Shown here: positions 16,398 through 24,375 of the stretch, one piece after another
Layout of the letters: the number at the start of each line of letters is the position of its first letter
Numbering within the stretch: the stretch's first letter is position 1
Notes under the pieces: model-generated
Database searches by the model: none
What the model was told of the DNA's origin: nothing
What the model saw: the letters and a program-made list of their open reading frames with translations, nothing else
Assembly (NCBI RefSeq): GCF_900101875.1
Contig: NZ_FNAI01000011.1
Coordinates: 124,001 to 188,000 of the forward strand
Source: Mucilaginibacter pineti
Lineage (GTDB): Bacteria > Bacteroidota > Bacteroidia > Sphingobacteriales > Sphingobacteriaceae
Direction: 5' to 3'
Length of the DNA stretch: 64,000 nt
Program-made: the position numbers and the translations under genes

Positions 16398-16629
16398 ATT
16401 GTCCAAAGTGCTCTCGAAAACCTATGAACCCTCGGCCTTGATTGAAATGATTTTTCAGCGCTACGACCTGGTAATGAAAACCGATGATGCCGGTCGTCCG
16501 GTCTTACTGTTTATCGGGAAAAAGAACGCTCAAGGGAAAATTAATGGTGAGCGTTTCGCGCGGCGGTTACTTACAGACGAGGACGGCAATATTGTAAAAG
16601 ATCACTGGGATCATAAAGGCAAGGTCTAA
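16381..16629 (+). CDS. Hypothetical protein, 82 residues
   Basis: 82 residues: KIGPELSKVLSKTYEPSALIEMIFQRYDLVMKTD, a two-stranded PVLLFIGKK, then a basic/acidic end (DEDGNIVKDHWDHKGKV). Soluble, no signal peptide. It overlaps the reconstructed DUF1810 end by 17 bases. The pattern of a short N-terminal helix plus a beta hairpin looks real, but I recognise no family. Confidence 0.6.
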   Translation: MKIGPELSKVLSKTYEPSALIEMIFQRYDLVMKTDDAGRPVLLFIGKKNAQGKINGERFARRLLTDEDGNIVKDHWDHKGKV

Positions 16630-16936
16630 AAGCTATTTTGGATCGATACAAAGCTTACTTCACTGGCCGCAGATGTCTTGGCATTGCCGTATCAAGTATT
16701 TGAGCCCAGTAAATTGCCAGTTGCCGTCCAGTTTGACACCGTCTATAAGGATTCCTTCCTAAGATCAAAGGTTTGCGCGAAAGAGACTGATGAGCATGAC
16801 ATCAGCCAACAGGATAACATCAAATAACGCCACGGACTTATCAACCTATTGAAATCGAATTTTAATTTAAACGATAAATTTTGGCAAAGGTTATCATTTC
16901 AATAAAACATTAGGACACATTCGAGGTTATTTTTCA
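16630..16936. other. 307-bp gap, possible minus-strand gene remnant
   Basis: No intact gene. On the minus strand a short open stretch ends at TGA 16660 and reads GVKLDGNWQFTGLKYLIRQC before that stop, which looks like coding sequence but has no start. The rest is AT-rich upstream region for the receiver gene at 16937. Confidence 0.3.
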
Positions 16937-17344
16937 ATGAATCTAAACGAATCGTTAGCAACGATCATGCTTATTGATGACACGGAGCTTGACAACCATA
17001 TCTTTAAACTGGTGATCAAAAGGCTGCTCCCCTACGCTACCATTGAAACCCACAATGACGGCCTTAAGGCGATTACCCAGTTGAAGCATTTAAATAAAGA
17101 TTCAAATTGCCGTCTGCCGGATTATATATTTCTGGACCTGCGCATGCCGGTAATGAACGGATGGGAATTCCTAAAGGAGTTTGATAACCTGGCTATTCAG
17201 GAGGAGCGAAGAAGTAAGCTTTATGTATTGTCATCTACTATCAACAAGGAAGAGATCCAGGACAGCCGAGATAACCCGCTCGTATCCGATTTCCTATCCA
17301 AGCCGGTCGACCTTGACCGGTTAAAGGTCATTTTTGCTCACTAA
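16937..17344 (+). CDS. Stand-alone response-regulator receiver (CheY-like)
   Basis: 135 residues, a receiver domain alone. Acidic pocket Asp14 and Asp15 (MLIDDTELDN), phospho-acceptor Asp67 (YIFLDLRMPVMNG), Ser/Thr switch (LSSTI) and Lys in SKPVDL. There is no output domain, so it probably passes phosphate or binds a partner protein. The long alpha-2/beta-3 spacing (HLNKDSNCRLPDY) matches the Rcp1-like receivers common in Bacteroidota. It is followed 14 bases later by a second receiver, suggesting a phosphorelay pair. Confidence 0.9.
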   Translation: MNLNESLATIMLIDDTELDNHIFKLVIKRLLPYATIETHNDGLKAITQLKHLNKDSNCRLPDYIFLDLRMPVMNGWEFLKEFDNLAIQEERRSKLYVLSSTINKEEIQDSRDNPLVSDFLSKPVDLDRLKVIFAH

Positions 17345-17358
17345 TATTACTATCTTTT

Positions 17359-17718
17359 ATGTCAAAACACATACTTATCATCGAGGACGACCCTGATATT
17401 TTAAGCATACTGGAGATCGCGCTCCAGCTCAGCGGTTATCAGGTCAGCGGTATTCCGCGAACACAAGATATCTTTACCACCATAAAAACCTATGATCCGG
17501 ACCTGATATTGACGGATTATATGATGCCGGGATTGAATGGCGGGCAGATCTGTAACCTGCTGAAAAGCCGGGAGGAAACCCGTGACCTGCCCGTGATTCT
17601 GATGTCGGCCTATCATAAAATGGCCATATCGCTGGCCAAGTTCAGTTATGACGCTTATATTCCCAAACCGTTTGATGTAAATAAACTGATCGGGGTAATT
17701 GAGAAATTGCTGAATTAA
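17359..17718 (+). CDS. Stand-alone response-regulator receiver
   Basis: 119 residues. Asp10 and Asp11 (IIEDDPDI), phospho-acceptor Asp53 (LILTDYMMPGLNG), LMSAYH switch and Lys in PKPFDV are all present; no output domain. It is a different subtype from its neighbour at 16937 and closer to the receivers at 43445 and 46370. It is probably co-transcribed with 16937. No kinase adjoins, so the partner is one of the kinases elsewhere in the window or genome. Confidence 0.9.
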   Translation: MSKHILIIEDDPDILSILEIALQLSGYQVSGIPRTQDIFTTIKTYDPDLILTDYMMPGLNGGQICNLLKSREETRDLPVILMSAYHKMAISLAKFSYDAYIPKPFDVNKLIGVIEKLLN

Positions 17719-17972
17719 TCCGCTTTAGAAAATGTAACCGTTTAATTAAGGTAATATCCCTGGTCGAATGAGCTGGTTGTCTGAGCTCTACGTGCTGCTT
17801 GCCCTGATATTCAGAGCTAAAGTAACTTTTTTGTTAAATCACCGGGGCTTGGTACGAATTTTATCAGCATGAGCGTTTTGTCGGTGATAAACATAATAGC
17901 TATAACTAATTAATAGTGCTACGGCAAAAATGGCTTTACCCACTATAGGGATAAACTTTTAAACGCGTTATT

Positions 17973-18377
17973 TTATGTCGCGTCATTATTATTTTTTTGT
18001 TTAATGCGATTATCTTTAACGACATACCGAATTACGAGTCCCGCTAAAACAAACGCTACCAGCAAAACTATTCCCCAAATAACGTATCTATCTCTCGAGC
18101 CGGGTGCATCTGCCGTCTGACTGGCTTCTTTACGTTCCGTTTTGTTACGATCATCCTTTCCAATTCCCTGAGTTCCGCTTTTCCCCCCGGTATCCTCCAG
18201 CATTTTTTTTTCGCCGCGGCCATTCAGATCAGCTGCCTGATCATCCCCCGGCGATCCCTTTTTTTGTGAATTTGTCCGTTCTTTAGCAGAGTCTTTGCTG
18301 GTTTGTGCCAACGCCGGTGTACAGTTCATAAAACAGATGCATATGAGCAATAGCAAGAGATTTTTGAGTTTATTCAT
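17973..18377 (-). CDS. Exported or membrane protein with disordered linker
   Basis: 134 residues: an N-terminal signal (LKNLLLLLICICFMNCTPALAQ, which contains a possible lipobox Cys), a charged Lys/Asp/Gly-rich disordered linker, and a strong C-terminal transmembrane helix (VIWGIVLLVAFVLAGLVI) followed by basic residues and an Asn-rich end. The layout suggests a periplasmic linker anchored in the inner membrane. No family recognised. Motif site G lies about 310 bp upstream, beyond a doubtful small frame. Confidence 0.7.
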   Translation of the reverse strand: MNKLKNLLLLLICICFMNCTPALAQTSKDSAKERTNSQKKGSPGDDQAADLNGRGEKKMLEDTGGKSGTQGIGKDDRNKTERKEASQTADAPGSRDRYVIWGIVLLVAFVLAGLVIRYVVKDNRIKQKNNNDAT

Positions 18378-18393
18378 CTTAGTGTTTTGTTTT

Positions 18394-18609
18394 TTAAATT
18401 TTAACGATCCGATAAGATAATGGGTCGGGGAGTTGTTTCAGTGGGTTTGTGCTTCGGTTAGGTGCTCCTTTAGCATTGGCATGGTTCAGCCTTTTGGCTA
18501 GCCGGGGCTGCCATTTTGGGTCCCGCCTATCAGTGGTAGATGACCATAAACCGATCATTATGATCTTTTTTACAGGCGGGAAGTAGTAAGACAGTTCCAG
18601 AGCGATCAT
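18394..18609 (-). CDS. Doubtful small protein, 71 residues
   Basis: Open frame between motif site G and the membrane-protein gene, reading WSSTTDRRDPKWQPRLAKRL in its middle. It is basic and has no signal or hydrophobic core after the first 20 residues. It may be a real small gene of the same operon or merely leader sequence. Kept at low confidence because of its position directly downstream of the shared motif. Confidence 0.3.
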   Translation of the reverse strand: MIALELSYYFPPVKKIIMIGLWSSTTDRRDPKWQPRLAKRLNHANAKGAPNRSTNPLKQLPDPLSYRIVKI

Positions 18610-18683
18610 TAAAGAGAAATTATTTTTATACCTTTTGTAGTAATAACAATAATTAGCATATCAACGGTTTTAAGTTTCTGCAA

Positions 18684-18735
18684 ATCAGGTATCCAACCCT
18701 TGTAACAGGTACTACGCCCGCATTTCCGCGTATTT
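18684..18735 (-). promoter_or_regulatory. Triple TACG/TACCTG motif, site G
   Basis: Reading the minus strand: AAATACGCGG, then AGTACCTGTT, then GATACCTGATTTG. TAC cores are 21 and 20 bp apart. It lies upstream of the minus-strand genes at 18609 and 18377. Confidence 0.5.
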
Positions 18736-18779
18736 ATCCATCAAACCGGCGGTATTCCTGGCTGATATGGTGACTTCAA

Positions 18780-19232
18780 TTAAAATATCGTAATCCGTAC
18801 CAGCGCGGCTGAGCGCTGGCGAAATGGCCACAGAGTAAAGATTCGCTTGTTGCGCTGCAACCCGGCCTTCCGTGAGAAAGGTAATGTGATAGTGTTCTCC
18901 AGCGCGCGTTGGGTGTCCGGTGCAACATACCCTAAAATGCGCAGGGCTAAAGTATTTGGTTGGAAGAAAAGGTGTTCAGGTAATCTTGCCGATTGAATAA
19001 CTAACGCTTTACATTGCAAGGTGCTGTCGTTGGAAAATTTCTTAGCCAATTGGGCGACAATATGCGCAACCTTTGGCGCGGCGAAGGAGGTTCCTACTAA
19101 AAAGCCTGTTCGGCCTGCGCCAGTCTTCACCACTGCCGTCGACGTTTCGTTATGTTGTGTAATGAGGAAGCCATCGATCTTCCGCAAAAAATCACCGCCG
19201 TATTCTACGACATCCGGCTTGATGCACGCCAA
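18780..19232 (-). pseudogene. Subtilisin-like (S8) protease fragment
   Basis: The fragment contains IKPDVVEYGGDF and the active-site serine motif GFLVGTSFAAPKVAHIVAQL, which are characteristic of the subtilase C-terminal half. The catalytic Asp and His regions, normally 150 to 250 residues upstream, are absent: the frame opens only a few codons before, at about 19268, after a stop. So it is a 5'-truncated remnant, unable to act as a protease. It abuts, head to head, a fragment on the other strand, marking a rearrangement point near 19.23 kb. Confidence 0.7.
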
Positions 19233-19235
19233 CCC

Positions 19236-19466
19236 GAGGGCATCGGCGAATTGCAGGCTGACGGCTTCTTAATGAGAGTGAAAGTCTGGGTTAGCGAACA
19301 TGGTTATCAGAATATGAAACTGGCCATACAGGAAACGATATTACAGGACGTTAAAGACGCCGGCATTAGATACCCGGTTTGTAAAGTGACTGGATGCCTG
19401 TTTAACCATTCCGGATCTGAATATCTCTTTGATTCAATCTATTTACAATTCTCTACATTCGGATGA
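19236..19466 (+). pseudogene. Possible MscS channel C-terminal remnant
   Basis: The plus-strand reading GIGELQADGFLMRVKVWVSE followed by YQNMKLAIQETILQDVKDAGIRYP resembles the cytoplasmic C-terminal domain of small-conductance mechanosensitive channels (strand ...VRVWV, helix, then AGI-x-x-P). Only this end is present; the pore region is missing. It overlaps the antisense start of the subtilase fragment. The family call is tentative. Confidence 0.35.
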
Positions 19467-19523
19467 ATGAAGTTCAGATAAAAAGTATTCACTAAGAGGC
19501 ACCAATATTGCTTTATCTTGGCT

Positions 19524-19661
19524 TTAAATACGGTCCAGTGTCTCCTGGTTTCTTCCGGTAATGGTGCCTGTTGCACCCTCGTTTTTGAAGGCTGCTGCAA
19601 TGCCGAACCCGATTCCGCTGTTGCCTCCGGTTATTACTGCTACCTTATTCTTTAGTTTCAT
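19524..19661 (-). pseudogene. Truncated short-chain dehydrogenase remnant
   Basis: 45 codons from ATG 19661 to TAA 19524: KLKNKVAVITGGNSGIGFGI is the N-terminal cofactor motif of an SDR, then the frame ends after GRNQETLDRI. It resembles the intact SDR at 21874 (RLKNKIAVISGGTSGIGLAI), and the promoter region upstream has the same inverted repeat as that gene. It is a dead partial copy. Confidence 0.7.
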
Positions 19662-19716
19662 TTTTTTTTAAATTATGATGAAACAAAGGTGCGTGTTAGG
19701 GAGGCCGGCAGAAGAG

Positions 19717-19749
19717 GACATTTGTTACAAAAGCAATGTGATAAATGTC
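19717..19749. promoter_or_regulatory. Inverted repeat GACATTT/AAATGTC, copy 1
   Basis: GACATTTG at 19717 and TGTGATAAATGTC ending at 19749; half-sites start 26 bp apart. The same arrangement and spacing occurs at 22677. It lies upstream of the SDR remnant. Confidence 0.6.
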
Positions 19750-19847
19750 AATAACGATAACAGGAGTCGAAGAACAATAATTTGAAGTACCGGGCGCCAC
19801 CGGGTCACCCTAATCGCAAAAATACTGACGGGCGTACCCTGAGGTAT

Positions 19848-20558
19848 TTAAATGGTAACGCCAGTCAGCCCGGCACACGATGCGAGCAACTGATCCTGCT
19901 CGGTAAGCTCATCCGCAGCATGATTGTATCGCGCAGGCTTTTGATTATGGAAATACTGTCCGCTGACTTTTACGGCTTTATCCTGGCTGACCGCCAGCCA
20001 GACCTGCGTTTCATAACCTTTTTGAAGATCGTCAGGCGCACCTTTTCCGCCCATTTTGGTCGGTACCCAGCCGGGATCGACCGCATTGGCGTAAACACCC
20101 GGCCATATCCTGGCTACAGCTTTCGCCATCATCAGGACGTGCAGCTTCGTATCCGAATAGGTGAGTCGCTCCGTCAACTCCGGCTTACCCGATAAGTGCA
20201 TGCCCGAACTCAAATAGATGAGCCGCTCCGGCTGGTGCATCAAAGCCGTCAGGAGGTAGGGCGCCAGCACATTGACATGCAGTAATTGCTGTGCGTTGGT
20301 TTGATAAACGCCGGCATTATGGATCACTGCGTCAAAATTTCCCAAGGCATTCGCTTTTTCGGCGAGCAACTTCACCGCGTCGATATCCGACAGATCGGCG
20401 ATCAGTACGTCTTTCGCACCCGCAACTTGCTGGATCGCCTGCTGACCACGCTGTTCGTTACGGGCGTGCAGCACGACTTCGTGCCCGCCTTTAACCAATG
20501 CTTTTACCGCCAATAGGCCTAAACCATCAGCGGAACCGGTAATGAATATCTTTGCCAT
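19848..20558 (-). CDS. Short-chain dehydrogenase/reductase
   Basis: 236 residues. FITGSADGLGLLAVKAL is the cofactor-binding glycine motif (TGxxxGLG form), VLHARNE suggests NADP(H), NAGVY follows strand 4, and catalytic residues are Ser in LSSGMH, Tyr and Lys in YSDTK. PGWVPTKMGG is the segment after the active site. Length and motifs fit a complete classical SDR; the substrate is unknown. A single gene, not related closely to the YghA-like group in this window. Confidence 0.88.
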   Translation of the reverse strand: MAKIFITGSADGLGLLAVKALVKGGHEVVLHARNEQRGQQAIQQVAGAKDVLIADLSDIDAVKLLAEKANALGNFDAVIHNAGVYQTNAQQLLHVNVLAPYLLTALMHQPERLIYLSSGMHLSGKPELTERLTYSDTKLHVLMMAKAVARIWPGVYANAVDPGWVPTKMGGKGAPDDLQKGYETQVWLAVSQDKAVKVSGQYFHNQKPARYNHAADELTEQDQLLASCAGLTGVTI

Positions 20559-20944
20559 GTTATTTTAACAAAGCTCGCTTGCCTTTGTTGGGATGAATAA
20601 ACCGCGGCCTTTCGATTTGCTGCTGGATTACCTGCCCGCCCAGATGGTGGTCAGACCGGCTGTCGGTATGTTCTACCTATCTTATTGTTCGCCTGCTAAA
20701 ACTCTTCCGCACGTATGATCTTTAAAGGTGTAAAATCACTAAATATTTAATCAGAAAATCAATGTTTCTGTCTATGTTCTTGACTTTCAGTCAACACATT
20801 TTTTTCAATTGGTGCTTATATTTGTATGTTAAAGATATTTAAGCATCCTTTCCTCCGCAGGCATCAGCCTACCATAAGCACCAAGCTTTTCGCGCCCGAT
20901 AAGGCACCATATCTTTATCATTCACATTTAACAAATTTTTATAA
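20559..20944 (+). promoter_or_regulatory. Upstream region of sigma factor, with TAnnTTTG promoter
   Basis: 386 bp without a gene. TATATTTG at 20817..20824 matches the Bacteroidota -7 consensus (TAnnTTTG), giving a leader of about 115 bases before the sigma gene. No riboswitch or clear hairpin seen. Confidence 0.4.
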
Positions 20945-21805
20945 ATGAGACAACTTAAAATTAGTGAGTCGATCACCAATCGTGAGTCAGCATCGTTGAA
21001 TCAGTATTTGTCCGATATTGCCAAGATTCCGATGGTAACTCCGCAGGATGAAGTGATTTTAACGCAGAAGATCAGGGAAGGCGACCAGGCGGCATTGGAG
21101 CGCTTAACGACTGCGAACTTAAGGTTCGTGGTTTCGGTAGCCAAGCAATACCAAAGCTCCGGCATGACCCTCGGAGATCTTATCAACGAAGGTAATGTCG
21201 GCCTGGTGAAAGCGGCCAAGCGCTTTGACGAAACCAAAGGATTCAAATTCATTTCCTACGCGGTATGGTGGATACGCCAATCCATTTTGTCTGCTATAAA
21301 TGAGCAATCCAGAATGATCCGGTTACCCTTGAACAAGGTCGGGGATTTATCCAAGATCGCCAAAGCGGCATCCCAACTGGAACAACAATATGAACGGCAG
21401 CCCACACCCGAAGAGTTAGCGGAAAGCCTGGAAACCACGGTTGAAAAAGTGAGTGATGTGCTGGGGCATTCCGGCCGACACATTTCCTACGATTCGCCAT
21501 TTTCGGCCGAAGAGGACAATACTTTACTGGACGTGCTGCAAAGTAACGAGCCAGGTACAGACAAGGGGCTGTTGGCCGAATCTTTGTCAACCGAGGTGGC
21601 GCAAAGCCTGCGCCTGCTGGGTGAAAAGGAAAGAGACGTTTTAACGCTGTTCTTCGGTTTGGGCGACGGGGAGCCACAGAGTTTGGAAGAGATCGGTGAC
21701 AAGTACGACTTAACCCGTGAACGGGTAAGGCAGATCAAAGACAAAGCGCTGGCCAGGCTTCGGGCGAATTCCCGCAGTTGGGTGTTGAAGGGCTATCTCG
21801 ATTAG
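20945..21805 (+). CDS. RpoD/SigA-like RNA polymerase sigma-70 factor
   Basis: 286 residues, the short form found in Bacteroidota (no region 1.1). It starts MRQLKISESITNRESASLNQYL, then region 2 (LRFVVSVAKQYQ, GNVGLVKAAKRFDETKGFKFISYAVWWIRQ), region 3 and region 4 with the -35-binding helix-turn-helix (SLEEIGDKYDLTRERVRQIKDKALARL). It is very close to the housekeeping factor, but sits alone among accessory stress genes without rpoD's usual neighbours, and departs from the usual sequence in region 3 (SRMIRLPLNKVGDLSKIAKA). I infer an extra, group 2-type paralogue for alternative conditions; it could also be the only copy. Confidence 0.9.
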   Translation: MRQLKISESITNRESASLNQYLSDIAKIPMVTPQDEVILTQKIREGDQAALERLTTANLRFVVSVAKQYQSSGMTLGDLINEGNVGLVKAAKRFDETKGFKFISYAVWWIRQSILSAINEQSRMIRLPLNKVGDLSKIAKAASQLEQQYERQPTPEELAESLETTVEKVSDVLGHSGRHISYDSPFSAEEDNTLLDVLQSNEPGTDKGLLAESLSTEVAQSLRLLGEKERDVLTLFFGLGDGEPQSLEEIGDKYDLTRERVRQIKDKALARLRANSRSWVLKGYLD

Positions 21806-21873
21806 GTTTTACCTGTCAAAGCCGAAAACGCCGCAGGGACGACCTTTTCGGCTCAAATTTAAACGTAGTTTAT

Positions 21874-22620
21874 TCAGATATTACTGATTCCGCCGTCGAC
21901 AACCAAATCAGATCCTGTCATGAAAGAACTTTCATCAGCAGCCAGAAATACGGCCGCCGATGCTGCCTCTTCGACACGTCCGAGCCGGAGCATCGGAACA
22001 TAATTCGCGTAATGCGAATGAAGTGCGGCAAGCTCCTCCGGTGTTGCTGCCTGACCCTCCATAATCGCCGTTGGGAATGGACCCGGACTTAATAGATTGG
22101 CCCGAATACCATTGTCTTTAAACTCCGCTGCCCAGGTACGGACAAATGATCGCAGCGCCGCTTTTGCACCGGCGTAGGTAGAATGATTGGCGAGTCCCAT
22201 ATAATGCATCGCCGAAGAAACCAGAATGATCGAACCGCCGCGTTGCATTAAAGGAAGCATCTTTTGGGTAAGAAAAAGCGGGCCTTTTGCCATCAAATCG
22301 AACGTGCGGTCATAATGATCCTCCGTAATTTCACTAAGCGGCACTTGTTCCGTGAAACCGGCATTAGATACCACAATATCTACTTTACCTTTTGCTTTCC
22401 TGACCACCTCGGTGACATGATCAAGGTCGGTCAGTTTCGCGGCATCCGCCTGAATGGCGGTCACATTGCCGCCAATAATTTTGACTGCCTCATCCAAGGC
22501 GTCTTTTCTTCTACCAAAAATAAATATTTCTGCGCCTTCTGCTACAAAACTCCTGGCAATGGCCAATCCAATGCCGCTGGTGCCGCCGCTGATCACGGCT
22601 ATCTTGTTTTTTAATCTCAT
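21874..22620 (-). CDS. Short-chain dehydrogenase/reductase
   Basis: 248 residues, complete. RLKNKIAVISGGTSGIGLAIA is the cofactor motif (ending GGTSGIG), IFGRRKD suggests NADP(H), SNAGF follows strand 4, and catalytic Ser, Tyr and Lys lie in VSSAMHY and YAGAK. The C-terminal FMTGSDLVVDGGISNI is canonical. It is divergent from the Crp/Fnr-family gene at 22805, with an inverted repeat in between, so it is a probable target of that regulator. Substrate unknown. Confidence 0.92.
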   Translation of the reverse strand: MRLKNKIAVISGGTSGIGLAIARSFVAEGAEIFIFGRRKDALDEAVKIIGGNVTAIQADAAKLTDLDHVTEVVRKAKGKVDIVVSNAGFTEQVPLSEITEDHYDRTFDLMAKGPLFLTQKMLPLMQRGGSIILVSSAMHYMGLANHSTYAGAKAALRSFVRTWAAEFKDNGIRANLLSPGPFPTAIMEGQAATPEELAALHSHYANYVPMLRLGRVEEAASAAVFLAADESSFMTGSDLVVDGGISNI

Positions 22621-22676
22621 GGTATGATCAATTATTTATAAGGCAAACTTCCAGAGATTTGTTGAAAAGTGACAAG

Positions 22677-22709
22677 GACATTTGGCGCAAAATACTTGTG
22701 ATAAATGTC
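22677..22709. promoter_or_regulatory. Inverted repeat GACATTT/AAATGTC, copy 2
   Basis: GACATTTG at 22677 and TGTGATAAATGTC ending at 22709, half-sites 26 bp apart, exactly as at 19717. TGTGA-like halves fit a Crp/Fnr-family regulator such as the gene at 22805; that link is inference. Confidence 0.6.
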
Positions 22710-22804
22710 ACGGTAATGATCTTGATAGGTCTTGTCAACTGTATACCATTTTCATGCCTCAAAATTGCACATCGCCTGATTTTAGATAAATTTGTTAAAG
22801 GGGC

Positions 22805-23389
22805 ATGGTCATGTTTGAAGTATTTGAAAAATATCTAAGGGAAAAGGCAGGTTTGGATGCGGAAGAAATTAAGGCTGTCCAGGCCGTCAGCATTGAAAAA
22901 AAGATTAGAAAAAGACAATACTTGCTGCAGCAAGGAGATGTTTGCCATTACAACTGTTTTGTTGTTAAAGGCTGCCTGCGTATGTACACCGTGGGAGACG
23001 ATGGAACAGAACATATGCTGCGTTTCGCCGTTGAAACCTGGTGGATCAGTGATCGTGAAAGTTATAATAACGAAAGTCCGTCTAACTGTAACATCGATGC
23101 CTTGGAAAATTGCGAGGTGATCCTGATCGACAAGCTGGATTTTGTGCACCTGCTGACGAGCATACCCAAGTTGAAGGATTTTATTGATCGCCTGATGGCC
23201 AGAAGTTACGACGCTATACAACACCGTGTTATCGGAGCGATCAGTTACACCGTTGAAGAAAGGTATCACCATTTCATGAAGCGTTTCCCGGATATTTTTT
23301 ACCGTATTCCTTTATATATGATCGCCTCTTATCTTGGAGTTTCCAGGGAAACGCTAAGCCGCATCAGAAGCCAGTCTGTTCACAAATAA
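22805..23389 (+). CDS. Crp/Fnr family transcriptional regulator
   Basis: 194 residues. The N-terminal cyclic-nucleotide-binding-like barrel shows QYLLQQGDVCHYNCFVVKGCLRMY and the typical short Bacteroidota form (DDGTEHMLRFAVETWWISD). The C-terminal winged helix is short: RIPLYMIASYLGVSRETLSRIR is the recognition region. The usual cAMP-binding Arg is not evident, so the ligand is unknown. An ATG six bases later (22811) is an alternative start. It is divergent from the SDR at 21874, the usual layout for a local regulator and its target. Confidence 0.9.
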   Translation: MVMFEVFEKYLREKAGLDAEEIKAVQAVSIEKKIRKRQYLLQQGDVCHYNCFVVKGCLRMYTVGDDGTEHMLRFAVETWWISDRESYNNESPSNCNIDALENCEVILIDKLDFVHLLTSIPKLKDFIDRLMARSYDAIQHRVIGAISYTVEERYHHFMKRFPDIFYRIPLYMIASYLGVSRETLSRIRSQSVHK

Positions 23390-23400
23390 ACCGGCATTCG

Positions 23401-23604
23401 TCATTTGGCGACGGTAATATCCTGCCAGTTGGAGGTGTATTGCTTACTTAAAATTCCTGCCTCATCTTCCAGATTTTTCGTAACTCTCCGCGGCAACCGG
23501 TATTGCGCCTCTTCCTTAACGCGCATTGATATCATCCATCAGCCCCTCAGTGCGCCCTGTTTACTGCTAATGACTAAAGATGGACATTCCGGCATGCTTA
23601 CCAT
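23401..23604 (-). pseudogene. Decayed small gene remnant
   Basis: Reading the minus strand from ATG 23604, coding-like segments MVSMPECPSLVISSKQGALR, LMDDINAR and VKEEAQYRLPRRVTKNLEDE followed by SKQYTSNWQDITVAK appear one after another in shifting frames and end at TGA 23401. At least two indels separate them. No family recognised. Confidence 0.35.
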
Positions 23605-24375
23605 TCTGTTCCGTGCGATTTAGATCAATGAGTTGCTTATAAATTAAATTCAAATCCGGAATATCCATACTCATACTGATATCAAGTTAAAAAAGTCACG
23701 TATTAAGTAGCCCCAGCGGGATAACTATTTATTATCCGGCATCGGTACCCGTCATATATCAAATTCGAACAACATCATTAAAACGGCTAATCTGCGTAGT
23801 CTTGCATAACCGGTTTATTCGGTTTATTGCTGAAGGCAATTTGTTTTTTTGCGACGAAAGCGGTCATTTTCTGATGCCCTATTTCATGCTAAAAGCTTCA
23901 AATCCCCGATTAAGAGGTTACATAACTGTATCCTGTCGCCTACTTAAAACAATATCAAAATACCATTTTATGTACGAGATTGCAGTCAAAAAGACGCAAA
24001 TCCGGTGTGTACCTAATGGAAAAATGCGGCCAACTCATTCATTGATACAATCAATGAACACTGTTATGGGGTAATCGACAATGTCTTGATTGAAAGTACA
24101 GTTGAGGGTTATCTTATAAATGCTGATTATTATGCGCTATTACAAAACAATGAAAAGTGAAATAGCTCTTGACTGCTTACTATGAGGGGTAGTTTGGACA
24201 CTTCTATATTGTAGGCAGTATTATTGGAAATTCTTTGCACTGGAATAAGTACCGAATATTAAACTTATTGTTAATATATACCTAGATGTGAGGCCAACTT
24301 AGTAGATCTATAAGTTGTGTTTTTAGGAGCCCTTAGCTAAGATTGTCTTGGTTAGTGATTTTTTCTTTGAAAATC
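23605..24375. other. AT-rich gap between stress block and accessory block
   Basis: No intact gene except the split frame at 23970. TGCGTAGTC at 23793 weakly resembles the shared ACTACG motif. The rest shows no repeat or RNA-like structure that I can support. Confidence 0.35.
23970..24160 (+). pseudogene. Small protein gene split by a one-base A loss
   Basis: ATG 23970 reads MYEIAVKKTQIRCVPNGK; adding one A in the A-run near 24022 continues it as NAANSFIDTINEHCYGVIDN and on to TGA 24158, 63 residues in all. The length is one base short of whole codons. Soluble, acidic, no family recognised. Confidence 0.4.

Noticed and set aside
4461..18735. The TACG/TACCTG motif as classical NarL heptamers
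   Set aside because: It resembles TACYYMT only in part, and the pair spacing of 20 to 22 bp in direct orientation differs from usual NarL site pairs. Kept as an unassigned motif.
23405..23623. Plus-strand 72-residue frame
   Set aside because: The minus strand of the same bases carries clear protein-like segments, so the plus frame is its shadow.
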